A stretch of 64,000 bases of DNA from JABFSA01 sp963827515. Lineage in GTDB: Bacteria; Acidobacteriota; Vicinamibacteria; Vicinamibacterales; UBA2999. The translations under genes were made by a program, and so were the position numbers. Below the pieces are notes generated by a model, which saw nothing but the letters and a program-made list of their open reading frames with translations, ran no database searches and had not been told where the DNA came from. The stretch covers positions 186,001 through 250,000 of the forward strand of contig CAWHBF010000008.1 of the NCBI GenBank assembly GCA_963827515.1, read 5' to 3'. Of this stretch, positions 43,918-53,196 are shown in pieces. The stretch's first letter is position 1, and every line of letters starts with the position of its first letter.

Positions 43918-46900
43918 ATGAAGCGTCTCCTCGCGGCATCGTCTCTCTGGACCTTCCTGGTGGTGTTGTCTTCCACGAGCGCGTGGGCGCAAGCGACGGC
44001 CGAGCTCAACGGACGGGTCACAGACGAAAGCAACGCAGTCCTGCCAGGCGTCAGTGTAACGGCGACGCAGACCGACACAGGGTTCACGAGAACCGTCGTG
44101 ACGGACGGGACCGGCACTTATTCGATGCCGAACCTCGCCCCTGGCCCGTATCGCCTGGAAGCGACGCTGCAGGGCTTCCGAACGTATGTGCAGACCGGCA
44201 TCGTGCTGCAGGTCGGCGCCGCGCCGACGATCAACGTGTCGCTCGCCGTCGGCAATCTCGAGGAGACGGTCTCGGTAGAAGCGGCCACGCCGCTGGTGGA
44301 CGTGCGCAGCGCCGGCATCAGCAGCGTCGTCGAGAACGAACGCATCGTCGAGCTGCCGCTACAGGGACGGCAGGTCACGGATCTCATCGTACTGGCGGGC
44401 GCCGCGGTCCAGACATCCACAGCCGGCACCCGCTCGATGCAGGGAGGCGTCGGCATTGCCGTCGCCGGCGGTTTGTCCTTCGGCGTCGCCTATCTGCTCG
44501 ACGGAGCCACTCACAACGATCCGCAGAACAACCTCAACCTCCCGCTGCCATTTCCCGACGCGCTGCAGGAATTCAGCGTCGCCACCAGCGGCTTGAGCGC
44601 GCAGAACGGCATGCACTCGGGCGCATCGGTCAGCGCCGTGACCAAGTCGGGCACGAACGCGGTGCACGGCAATGTCTTCGAGTTTCTGCGCGACCGGCAC
44701 TCTCAATGCAACGAGCCGGTTTTCCGAGATACTGCCGGACGGCTCGCGCAAAGATGACGGCCTGAAACGCAATCAGTACGGCGGCACGCTCGGCGGTCCA
44801 ATCGTGCGCGACCGGATGTTCTTTTTCGGTCGGGTACCAGGGCACGAATCTCCGCCAGATCCCGTCTGACTTGACGAGCCGGGTGCCGACGCCGGCGATG
44901 CTGGCAGGCGATTTCACCACGCTGGCATCCCCAGCGTGCAACGGCGGCCGCGCGATCGTCCTTCGTGCGCCGTTCGTCAACAACCAGATCAATCCGTCCC
45001 TGTTCAGTCCAGCGGCCATCAACCTGGCCAAGAAATTGCCGCCCGCCGGCGCCGATCCGTGCGGGGACATCACATACAGCCGGGCGGACAACAGCGACGA
45101 CTGGCAGGCGGTCGGGCGCATCGACTACCAACTCGGAAGCGATCATTCGGTCTTCGCCCGCTACATGGCAACCTCCTATGTGAAGCCGTCGGCATTCGAG
45201 ACGTCGGGGAACGTTCTGACGACGACATCCGCAGGCCTCGACAACCTCGCACAGTCGATCACGGCCGGCCAGACGCTGGTGCCGCGCTCGAACACGGTCA
45301 ACGCGTTGCGCGTGGCGTTCAATCGAACGTCGGTGCACCGCGCGAGCCCGGACTTCTTCGAGCCGCATGACATTGGTTCCCAGTTGTACAACTACTCGCC
45401 GGCACGCCAACTGAGCGTGGCCGTCACGGGTGGATTCACCTTGATGGGACAGACCCAGGCCGTCGGGCTCTTCGACACCAATTCCTATCAGGTCAACGAC
45501 GATCTGACGCTGGTGAAGGGCAACCATCAGTTGACGGTCGGCGCCAACGTTGCCTATTGGAAGATGGATTTCGTCACCCATGCGCGCTCCGGCGGCGGCT
45601 ATACCTTCAACGGGCAAATCTTCGGACTGGGCATGGCCGACTTCCTGATGGGGCGAGTCCAGCAGCTCGAGCACGGCGGGCCCGTCTACCTCCCGATGGA
45701 TATGTGGTATCTCGGCACCTTCGCCCAGGACACGTGGCGCGCATCGAGCCGCGTGACGATCAACGCCGGTGTTCGCTGGGAACCGTACTTTGGGCAGCGC
45801 GTGCTCCGGGATCACGCGCCTATCAACTTCAGCCTCGACAACTTCCGCAACGATGTTCGGAGCACGATCTTCCGCAACGCGCCGGCGGGTCCGTTATTCC
45901 ATGGGGATCCCGGGTTCGAGGTCGGCAAGACCGGGTTGAATACGCAGTGGTGGAACCTTTCTCCCCGCGTGGGCGTCGCGTGGGACCTGACCGGCGACGG
46001 GCGCATGTCCCTCCGTTCGTCATACGGACTGGGGTATGACTTCCAGTCGGGCGAGTATCACCAGCCGACGGTTCAGAACTCGCCGTTCGGCCAGGGCACG
46101 CTGCTCGAGGATCCGGCGGGCGGCATGGACGATCCGTACCGCAGCATTGGCGGCGATCCGCACCCGCTGACCACCAACCCCGACACGCCGTTTCTCCCGT
46201 ACCAGTCGTATGCGGTCATGGATCCTGACATCAATTCGCCGCGGGTCCAGTCATGGAACGTCACCGTCGAGCGTCAGATTGGCACCGGCTACGCAGTGTC
46301 GGTGAGCTATCTCGGCAGCTACTCGGATCACCTCTGGTGGACGATGCCGCTGAACCCGGGTGTCTATCTTGGAACGGGACCCTGCACCTTGCTGGGGGTT
46401 GCCTATCCGGTCTGTACGACAACGGGCAACATCGGCCCGCGCCGTAGTCTGTCGCTCTCGGGTGAGAACCCCGCCGCAGCTGCCAAGATCGGTGTATCGA
46501 CCAGTACACGGACATCAGCTCGCAACAGTATCGCGGTCTGAAGCTGACGTTCCAGCGCCGAAGCGCCGGAGGCGTCAGCCTGAACGGCAACTACACCCTG
46601 TCGCGATGCTTTGGCGACAATACCAGCGGCGGTTTCCTGCAGGCAGCGGCAGGATTCACCGATCCGGACCATCCCGAAGCGGACCGCGGCTACTGCGAGC
46701 AGGATCGGACACATCTGGCGTCGCTGACGGTCGGCGTGCAGACCCCAGAGGTCGGCGACGGGGTGCTTGGCGCCGTCATCTCGAACTGGCGGGCGTCCGG
46801 GATCGTCAGTGCACGCTCGGGCAGCCGGCTGAACGTCACGAGCGGCCGCGACGGCGCATTCAACGGCCAGGCGGGTCAGCGCGCCAACCAGATCAGCGAC

Positions 46901-47215
46901 GACGTATACGGGGACACATTGAACAACTACCTCGTTCCCACGGCGTTTACCCAGCCTGCGCCGGGCACGCTCGGGGACTACGTCAGGAACTCGCTCGTCG
47001 GACCGGCGTTCTGGAATATCGATCTGGCGATCTCGCGAAATCTGTCGCTGGGCGCTGGGCACAGCCTGGAGTTGCGCGCGGAGGCATTCAACCTGCTGAA
47101 CCATTTCAACTGGGGCAATCCCGGGACGAACCTGGGCGCCGGCACGTTCGGCCGCATCCAGACGCAGTCGGGCGCCCCTCGCATCATGCAGTTCGGTGTG
47201 AAGTACGGCTTCTAG
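43918..47215 (+). pseudogene. TonB-dependent receptor with carboxypeptidase-regulatory-like domain, about three to four frameshifts
   Basis: ATG 43918 follows AAGGAGG by six bases. The protein, about 1,098 residues, has a signal peptide (SAWAQA), the regulatory-like domain (GRVTDESNAVLPGVSV), a plug (AATPLVDVRSAGISSVVEN, LQGRQVTDLIVLAG, VAYLLDGATHNDP, VSAVTKSGTNAVHGN) and a barrel from about 45000 ending in RIMQFGVKYGF. Frame changes fall near 44695, 44845 and 46490. The 1.6-kb segment 44871-46490 is intact, so this is the least damaged of the three frameshifted receptors. It is closely related to the one at 13676. It is the third gene of the operon starting at 42669. Confidence 0.85.
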
Positions 47216-47358
47216 AGGAACGATACCCTCGAATTTCACGCGCTTCACACTGGCATTTGCTCGTGTCGCGGCGAGGGGGGGACGGATGAGTGCTCCCTCA
47301 TTCCGTTCCCGTCAATGTCTGCCAGATGGGAGAGGTCAGTCCATCGTCACACTGCTCT

Positions 47359-48079
47359 TCACGGACCGACAGGTGACACGACGGCGGCCTCTTCAGGCGT
47401 GCAGCCGTAGTGCATCAGCTCCCAATCCGTCGCCGGTACCGAATGACGGTCTCGACCGGCGTGCGGTAATTCGCCGCATCGACGTGCGTCGTTTGGATCG
47501 TGAGCACGTCCCCCTGACGCCGCAGGCGCTCGACGGTATGCATCCTCCGACTTTGCGGCATCCCGGCGCGTTCCACCATCGTGGTGATATAGCCCGGCTC
47601 CATGTCGACCGTGTCGATCACGAGCGTGTCGACGTCGTACCAAGCCGCCGAATACCCGAGCGCCGGATGGCCAGGAATGTTCGCTCGCTTTGGAGTGGCG
47701 GCGGCCGGGTCGACGAGCGGAATCCGACAATCGATGTCCATCCACTGGTCCTGGAGGCGAACGAAGTCGCTCCCCTGGGTGATCTGTATGACGACGTTCG
47801 GGTTCAAGTAAATCCGGGTCCAACTCGCGCCGATGCAGCCGTAGGCCGGATCGTCCTTCTTGAAGTCGTACACCTCGAACCGCTTCTTGCCGGCCTCGGT
47901 AAAGACCCAATCGTTGAATACAGTCGGGCCTCCACCGGCAATCCAGTTGGTCGAGGACAGGTCCGGCTGCCCGGCGAAATCGGCGGCGCGACGCGCTGGG
48001 CGGCCGCACCGGCTGGCCAGCCGGCGATGACCACCAAGGCCAACAGAAGGGTGCATACGGTGGATCTGCATGTGGACAT
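47359..48079 (-). CDS. Secreted GDTLV-type protein, two frameshifts
   Basis: The start at 48079 gives a signal peptide (LLLALVVIAGWPAGAAAQR). Near 47990 the frame moves to DFAGQPDLSSTNWIAGGGP, CIGASWTRIYLNPNVVIQIT, HPALGYSAAWYDVDTLVIDT and AGMPQSRRMHTVERLRRQGD. Near 47430 it shifts again to a tail ending DWELMHYGCTPEEA and a stop at 47359. The core has Tyr-Asp-Val-Asp in place of Trp-Glu-Gly-Asp. It follows DUF6152 copy 9, with 44 bases between, and is convergent with the TonB receptor. Confidence 0.75.
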
Positions 48080-48123
48080 ACCTACCCCGGCCTTGTTCGC
48101 TGAGCATGACGTCAGCTGTCACG

Positions 48124-48541
48124 TCAGCCCGCGCTACCGGCGCCATCGGGCGTGCGCGGGCACATAGTGGGGGTCATACGGGAGCCGTCCTTCAGGACCG
48201 TCTCGTTGAGCAGAATCGTGCAATCCCGACGGCCCGGGTTGCCGATAATAGTAATGCGATCGCCCACGGCGAACCGCTCCATAGGAAAGCCCGCGCGCTT
48301 CATGGTGTTGGCCGCGCCCATTTCGACGAGCCATTCGATGACCGAGCCGCCGGCCTCGGTGACAGTGACCCTGAAGTGGGCATGAGGATTGACCCATTTG
48401 ATGTCGGTCAACACGCCTTCGATAGTGATTTCTCTCGACTGATCGAAATTGACAGGGAAATGAATGGTGGGCCATCGTCGGTTGGACGACCGATGCCAGC
48501 AGCAGCGCCAGTAACACCACCTTCGAACACGGGTCGTTCAT
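48124..48541 (-). CDS. DUF6152 exported protein, copy 9, one frameshift
   Basis: The start at 48541 gives a signal peptide ending in QPTMA and a predicted mature start HHSFP. One extra base near 48460 breaks the frame; read without it the sequence is VNFDQSREITIEG, then VLTDIKWVNPHAHFRVTV, IEWLVEMGAANTMKRAGF and DRITIIGNPGRRDC. The stop is at 48124. It leads a two-gene minus-strand operon with a GDTLV-type protein and closes the island of DUF6152 genes. Confidence 0.8.
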
Positions 48542-48671
48542 GCTCTCCTCCTGCCCCAGGAGCTCTGGGAATTACGCGCGGATTATAGCGTCGGCCGTGC
48601 CGTCAACAGGACGCCCGAGCGCTTCTTGATACACATTGGTGCAAGTGAACAGCCGGGTTTATTCGGAGCCA

Positions 48672-49212
48672 TCAGCACTGGAGAACAGCATAGTCAGAAG
48701 CGCCAGGCCACCCCAGCGCGAGCGGCGCGACCGCCACAATCCCTTCGCTTCCCTCCGCACCGATGAGCATGCGCACGTCGGCAAAGACGGTGAGTCGCGA
48801 CCAAGCGGCGCAGCAGGCCGCCGCCGCGAACACGCCGTGCCCCGTCCGTGACCGGTGTCCGAAAGACTTCGTTGACGTTCGGCCGCGACGCTCCGGCCGC
48901 AAAGCCGGCCACAGCGAACGGTCCAACACGGCCGTGTCCCCGTGGAGCGAACCGCACCTCGGCACTGCCAAGCAGAGTCTTTCCGCCGAAGAAATACGAC
49001 GAGTTGGTCTCGCGGCGATCGACTCCAAAGGTTGTACGCTGCAAAGAGAGTGAGTCGGGAAGTTAGGGAAACGCCGACGCCACCGGCGAGACGAGTCCCG
49101 CCTCGGTAATGGTCGGGCCAGCCGACCCATAGAGCTCGAACGATTGACCGCGTGCGGCGGACGGGCAGAAAGCCAGCAATACGCCGCACGTCAAGATCTG
49201 GGCAATTCGCAC
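48672..49212 (-). pseudogene. Small outer-membrane beta-barrel-like protein, several frameshifts
   Basis: A GTG at 49212 opens MRIAQILTCGVLLAFCPSAA as signal peptide and SFELYGSAGPTITEAG as first strand. After frame changes near 49070 and 49020 the sequence continues LAGGVGVSLTSRLTLFAAYN, then VDRRETNSSYFFGGKTLLGS, HGRVGPFAVAGFAAGASRPN, and a last block SRLTVFADVRMLIGAEG with stop at 48672. The strand pattern and Gly spacing suggest a barrel of about 180 residues. No specific family is recognised. At least three indels are needed. Confidence 0.5.
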
Positions 49213-49442
49213 AGCAGAATCTCTCTACCTGGAATGCGTGAAATCGCCGTAGGCCGGCTCAGGGCTCGGCGACTCAGAGTGAGGTGCGTCCGAGAGTTCG
49301 GAGCCGTGGTTGCGGCTGCGCCTGGCGGCGCGGCTTGGCCTATCTCAGTGCGATAGCGAAATTCCCGGTAACCGGGAAATGGTCCTGGCGAGCCGCGATG
49401 AGGCTTGCTCGCGATCGAGAGAAACTCTTCGGCACCGCGTAT
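49213..49442. other. No gene seen
   Basis: These 230 bases hold no ORF with coding character, no strong repeat and no clear promoter. They separate the broken barrel gene from a small minus-strand ORF. Confidence 0.5.
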
Positions 49443-49640
49443 CTAATTGGAAGTGTCAGGTTCTTCCTCTGCCTCTTTGAGCGTGACACGTTCCACGATT
49501 TTCATCGACGCATTCAGCATCGCCAAATCAGCCGCCGAAAGCGCGTTGTCCTTCGACGCCTCGGTAATCCACACCCGCATGTCGTTGAATAGTTGGGTGG
49601 AAATCTTCAGAAATTCTTGAGCAGTCACTACACACTCCAT
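49443..49640 (-). CDS. Small hypothetical protein
   Basis: A 65-codon ORF starting MECVVTAQEFLKISTQLFND gives a soluble, mostly helical and acidic protein ending in EEEPDTSN. It contains an amphipathic stretch ADLAMLNASMKIVERV. No family is recognised. The open frame extends to 49661, but the ATG at 49640 gives a more natural start. It is co-directional with another small acidic ORF just upstream, with 33 bases between. Confidence 0.45.
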   Translation of the reverse strand: MECVVTAQEFLKISTQLFNDMRVWITEASKDNALSAADLAMLNASMKIVERVTLKEAEEEPDTSN

Positions 49641-49673
49641 GCGACGTTGGGCAATGAGCACTCCTCGTCTGAC

Positions 49674-49865
49674 CTATCCCTGTTTTGGTTCGTCCTCGAA
49701 GGCATCTCCAGCTGGCGCAGGCGTATCCGATACCTGCTCTTCAGTGGCGCCCAGATGCTCATCTCCGTCGGACGAAGTATCACGTTTCAGCGGCGGCGTT
49801 GCCCGCACTGATTTGTCTTCCTGGGCGGAGTCGGTATCTCGGGTGACATCGCGGCGAGCTGGCAT
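49674..49865 (-). CDS. Small acidic hypothetical protein
   Basis: The ATG at 49865 is preceded by a good AGGAGG five to six bases upstream, which supports translation. The product of 63 residues starts MPARRDVTRDTDSAQEDKSV, is hydrophilic and rich in Asp, Glu, Thr and Pro (EDEPKQG at the end), and has no membrane segment or known domain. It is probably disordered. The longer frame back to 50066 is not supported. Confidence 0.5.
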   Translation of the reverse strand: MPARRDVTRDTDSAQEDKSVRATPPLKRDTSSDGDEHLGATEEQVSDTPAPAGDAFEDEPKQG

Positions 49866-50115
49866 CGGCACCTCCTGGGGAACCGTAGCAAGCTCAGGTC
49901 CAATTTTAAGGCTGGGCTTGTGCTGATGGAGTGACGAGTTCCGCTCGCTTGGGCCTTTCGCTCGCAGTCCCATTCGGTAAAAAGCACACCCCTGACTGAA
50001 CTCAAGCCGAACAAACCAAAAAGACGCGAAAGCTCGAACCTCTGACGAGCTGCTGGTTGACGGCACGGATCATGAAAGTTGTTACGTGAGGTCATATCCT
50101 CATGGAGGCATTGCC

Positions 50116-50753
50116 ATGAACGTCAGCCGGTTACTCCTGGTTGCGGCACTCACGTCGGCATGCGGAGACGCGGTCGCCACGCAACGCGCCACACCGCCGA
50201 CGGCCACTCCCGCCGAAGTCGCAATACAGGAAGGCGAGAGGAAGACGAGCACGGATCCCGCGGTCAATCCGAACGCGGCCGCGATGGCCGAGTTCAAGGC
50301 GCGGGTCGAAGGTACGCCGACCTGCACAAGCGGCTCGCCAAGGGGGCTGCCCCGCAGAAGGAAACCTCGGACCCCGCCAGATCGACGCGGAAAGACGGCG
50401 CTGGCGGCGAAGGTTCAGGCAGCACGTGCCGATGCGAAGCACGGTGACATCTTCACTCCGGCAATTCGCCCCGTGTTCCGGCGTCTCCTCGCGCCCGAGC
50501 TGAAGGGCGAAGACGGTCGCGACGCGAAAGCGATCATCAAGGACGACGCGCCGGCGCCGGGCACGGTGCCGTTCAAGGTGAACGCGAAGTATCCGGAAAA
50601 CCAGCCGTTGCCGACCGTGCCGGCGAATCTTCTGCTACACTGCCGTCGCTGCCCGCGCCGCTCGAATACCGCATCGTCGGCCAGCACCTGCTGCTGCTCG
50701 ACACGGCCGCGGACCTCATCGTCGATTACATCCTGAACGCGATCACCACGTAG
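50116..50753 (+). CDS. Putative exported lipoprotein, several frameshifts
   Basis: ATG 50116 opens a signal peptide with LVAALTSAC, possibly a lipobox. In the right frames the protein reads AEFKARVEGYADLHKRLAKG, KTALAAKVQAARADAKHGDI, FTPAIRPVFRRLLAPELKG, VPFKVNAKYPENQPLPTVPA, then LPAPLEYRIVGQHLLLLDTA and ADLIVDYILNAITT, ending with TAG at 50751-50753. Three or more indels are needed (near 50315, 50395 and 50640). The helical body and YRIVGQHLLLLD ending recall a conserved acidobacterial family of unknown function. The phosphoesterase gene follows after 13 bases. Confidence 0.6.
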
Positions 50754-50766
50754 CCGGAGGGACATC

Positions 50767-51704
50767 ATGCGTCGCCTAGCCGTTCTCGCGCTCCTGCTCG
50801 TCAGTCTGCCGTCGGCGGCGGCCGGCGCAGGAGCTGCGCCTGCCGAACAAGGAAGGGTCCGTCAAGTTCGCCATCATCGGCGACAGCGGCCAGCCCGGGA
50901 CCGGGCCAGACGGCGGTGGCCCGGCAGATGGACGACTGGCGGGCGCGGTTTCCGTTCGAGTTCGTGCTGATGACCGGTGACAACCTGTACGGCACCGAAA
51001 GGCCCGGGACTACGAGACGAAATTTTCGATCCCGTACAAGGCGCTGATCGACGGCGGCGTGAAGTTCTACGCGTCGCTCGGCAATCACGACGACGCGGGA
51101 CAGACCCAGTACAAGCTGTTCAACATGAACGGCAAGAAGTACTACAGCTTCAGGCCGAAAGCCGGCGTGCGGTTCTTCGCGATCGACAGCAACTATGTGG
51201 ACGACGAAGCAGCTGGAATGGCTCGACAAGGAGCTGGCGGCAAGCGGGTCGGACTGGAAGATCGTCTTCTTCCACCATCCGCTCTATTCCTCCGGCGCCA
51301 CGCACGGCTCCGCCGATCTTCAGCGGGAGCTGCTCGAGCCGATGTTTCTGAAGCACGGCGTCAACGTCGCGTTCATGGGGCACGAACACTTCTACGAGCG
51401 GCTCAAGCCGCAGAAGGGCGTCGCGTATTTCATCATCGGATCGTCGGCGAAGCTCAGGAAAGGCGACCTGCGAAGTCCTCGCTCACGGTCGTACGGCAAC
51501 GACTCGGATTACGCGTTCATGCTCGCCGAGATCGACGGGGACGAAATGTACTTCCAGGCGATCAACGACAAGGGCGTGACGCTCGACGCCGGAAGCATCC
51601 GGCGCGTCGGGCACGTCGCCCCGAATCCGAACGTGACGACGCAGCCCGTGGTGCCGCAGGCGAAGCCATCGCCCGTGCAGCCGGGACCGGCGAAGACGAA
51701 ATGA
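50767..51704 (+). CDS. Exported calcineurin-like metallophosphoesterase, several frameshifts
   Basis: A signal peptide (MRRLAVLALLLVSLPSAAA) is followed, across frame changes near 50830, 50910, 51000 and 51210, by the metallophosphoesterase motifs in order: FAIIGDSGQPG, FEFVLMTGDNLYG, FYASLGNHDDAG, VFFHHPLYSSG and VAFMGHEHFYERL. These supply the Asp, Asn and His ligands of a two-metal site, as in purple acid phosphatase-like enzymes. The last 170 residues (51195-51704) are intact. The tail after YFQAINDKGVTLDAG is Pro/Val-rich. The likely role is periplasmic phosphomonoester hydrolysis. It pairs with the upstream lipoprotein gene. Confidence 0.78.
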
Positions 51705-51725
51705 CCTGAACGTCCAACTACCAAT

Positions 51726-51775
51726 TCTAGAGCGGTTTGCGTTTCATGTAGGCGCACGTTTCGCGTGTCCTCGAT
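51726..51775. repeat. Dispersed palindromic repeat, copy 3 (truncated)
   Basis: CTAGAGCGGTTTGCGTTTC followed by GTAGGCGCACGTTTCGCG matches the start of the element at 35934 with several small deletions, then breaks off into the pyrimidine-rich tract. Confidence 0.65.
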
Positions 51776-51777
51776 GC

Positions 51778-52000
51778 ACTCTCCCCCCCCCCCAAACCTT
51801 CGTCTGCCTCCTATCTCCCTCTCTCATGTGTCGAGAGACGTCTCCCGACCGCCGTCGCCACCCCTGTCCCGTCTCCCGCGGCTCAGGCGCCCCCCCCCGC
51901 CCCCCTCCACCCTCTACCACTCTAAGACTTCTATATCTCCAACCCTTCTACAACCCTCGCTCGCCTCCGGCCCTCTTCCCGCCCCAACGTGCCACCCTTC
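51778..52000. other. Strongly pyrimidine-rich tract, no gene
   Basis: About 220 bases in which the plus strand is overwhelmingly C and T, with runs of about 10-11 C and many CCCTC / TCTCC steps. No coding pattern fits. It starts exactly where the truncated palindromic repeat ends. A low-quality assembly joint or an unusual sequence element are both possible. Confidence 0.6.
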
Positions 52001-52100
52001 GTCAGATCGCGAGCGTGCTGAAAGGAAATGTCGCCGCATCAACACGGCTCACATTTCAAGCGAGCGGTCGAACCGCGAAGCGCCGGGCGCGGGTGGAGTG

Positions 52101-52862
52101 ATGGCGATGATATGGCTGCGTGATTGCGCGCTCACGTTGACGTTAATGGCCATGTTCCTGCTGTTTCTGGCAGGACAGCTGCTCACGGGACTTGCGGAGT
52201 ACAACAAGGCACAAGCGGAGCACGGACAGGCCACCGTTGCCGTGGGCGACTACCTCGCCACCGGTCACCCGTGGGCAGCCCTCTTTGAGAACTGGGAAAG
52301 CGAGTTCCTGCAGATGGCCGTGTTCGTGTTGCTCACAACGTTCCTGATTCAGAAGGGATCACCAGAGTCGCGACGACCAGATGTCAAGGAACTCGTCGAC
52401 ACCGATCCCCGTGACTTCGCCAATGATCCGGACGCGCCGTGGCCGGTCAAGCGAGGCGGCTGGATCTTGCGGGTGTACGAACATTCGCTCGGTCTCGCGT
52501 TCGTCCTGCTTTTTTTCCTCGCGTGGATGGGACATGCGCTCGGTGGTTTTGCGGAATACGCGGCAAACCAGGTGATGCATCACCAGCCGCGTCCCCGCCT
52601 CACTGACTATCTGTTGTCTAGCCGCTTCTGGTTCGAATCGTTCCAGAACTGGCAAAGCGAATTTCTCGCGATTGCCTCCATGGTCTGGTTGGCGGTGTAC
52701 CTTCGACAGCGATGGTCACCAGAGTCGAAACCGGTGCATGCTCGCATACCGAGACGGGACGGTGAAAGGAATTACGATGCCCGTGACGTGATCATCGGCC
52801 CCGACCTCGCCGCTCAGCACGCCTGTAGTGCTCGTCAAAGCCGGGTACCAGTCCTTCGATGA
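52101..52862 (+). CDS. DUF6766 membrane protein
   Basis: The protein has four hydrophobic segments in two similar halves. Each half has a membrane helix, a GLAEYN- or GFAEYA-type loop, and a FENWESEFLQM / FQNWQSEFLAI block, followed by a second helix; the second half ends SPESKPV. This duplicated layout is typical of DUF6766. ATG 52101 has GGAG seven bases upstream; the frame further upstream runs into the pyrimidine-rich tract. After SPESKPV (about 52735) the sequence is atypical and overlaps the DUF3618 gene; a one-base shift would give HTETGR and a stop at 52763-52765, so the true end may be 52765. Function unknown. Confidence 0.8.
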   Translation: MAMIWLRDCALTLTLMAMFLLFLAGQLLTGLAEYNKAQAEHGQATVAVGDYLATGHPWAALFENWESEFLQMAVFVLLTTFLIQKGSPESRRPDVKELVDTDPRDFANDPDAPWPVKRGGWILRVYEHSLGLAFVLLFFLAWMGHALGGFAEYAANQVMHHQPRPRLTDYLLSSRFWFESFQNWQSEFLAIASMVWLAVYLRQRWSPESKPVHARIPRRDGERNYDARDVIIGPDLAAQHACSARQSRVPVLR

Positions 52863-53196
52863 ACTCTTTGATCCGAGCACCCGCCACGCCGACCAAGGCC
52901 CCTTGGACGTGGTTCCAGAGTTCCATCGCTTGCGTCTGCGCGGAGCCGTGAACAGTGAGGGCGCGTCGAGCGTCGATATCTCCTCGTTCGCGTTTCGGAG
53001 ACGCTCGTCGAAAGGCGACTGCCAGCATCACTCCGCCTACAAATGCGGTACCGAGAAACAGGTGCGGCCGCTGTCGGAAGTGCTCACGCCAGTTCGTGGC
53101 GGAATCAACCCTGTCTTCAAGTTCTCTCAGGTTCGAACCTAGACGATCGCGGGTCCGGGCGATCTGCGCCTCTATTTCGTTGACTGTTTTATCCAT
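52792..53196 (-). CDS. DUF3618 protein
   Basis: The 134-residue product starts with the family signature VNEIEAQIARTRDRLGSNL, an N-terminal helix, then a single hydrophobic segment LFLGTAFVGGVMLAVAF (about residues 46-62) and a basic C-terminal part. DUF3618 proteins are usually small membrane-associated proteins encoded next to holin-like and YqjD-like genes, as here, and are thought to relate to envelope stress. The start overlaps the end of the holin-like gene by 25 bases. It is convergent with the DUF6766 gene. Confidence 0.85.
   Translation of the reverse strand: MDKTVNEIEAQIARTRDRLGSNLRELEDRVDSATNWREHFRQRPHLFLGTAFVGGVMLAVAFRRASPKRERGDIDARRALTVHGSAQTQAMELWNHVQGALVGVAGARIKEFIEGLVPGFDEHYRRAERRGRGR

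Noticed and set aside
49866..50115. Upstream extension of the small acidic ORF
   Set aside because: The AGGAGG site just before 49865 and loss of coding character upstream argue against it.
51765..52100. N-terminal extension of the DUF6766 frame
   Set aside because: It is a translation of the pyrimidine-rich tract; the first membrane helix starts at 52101.
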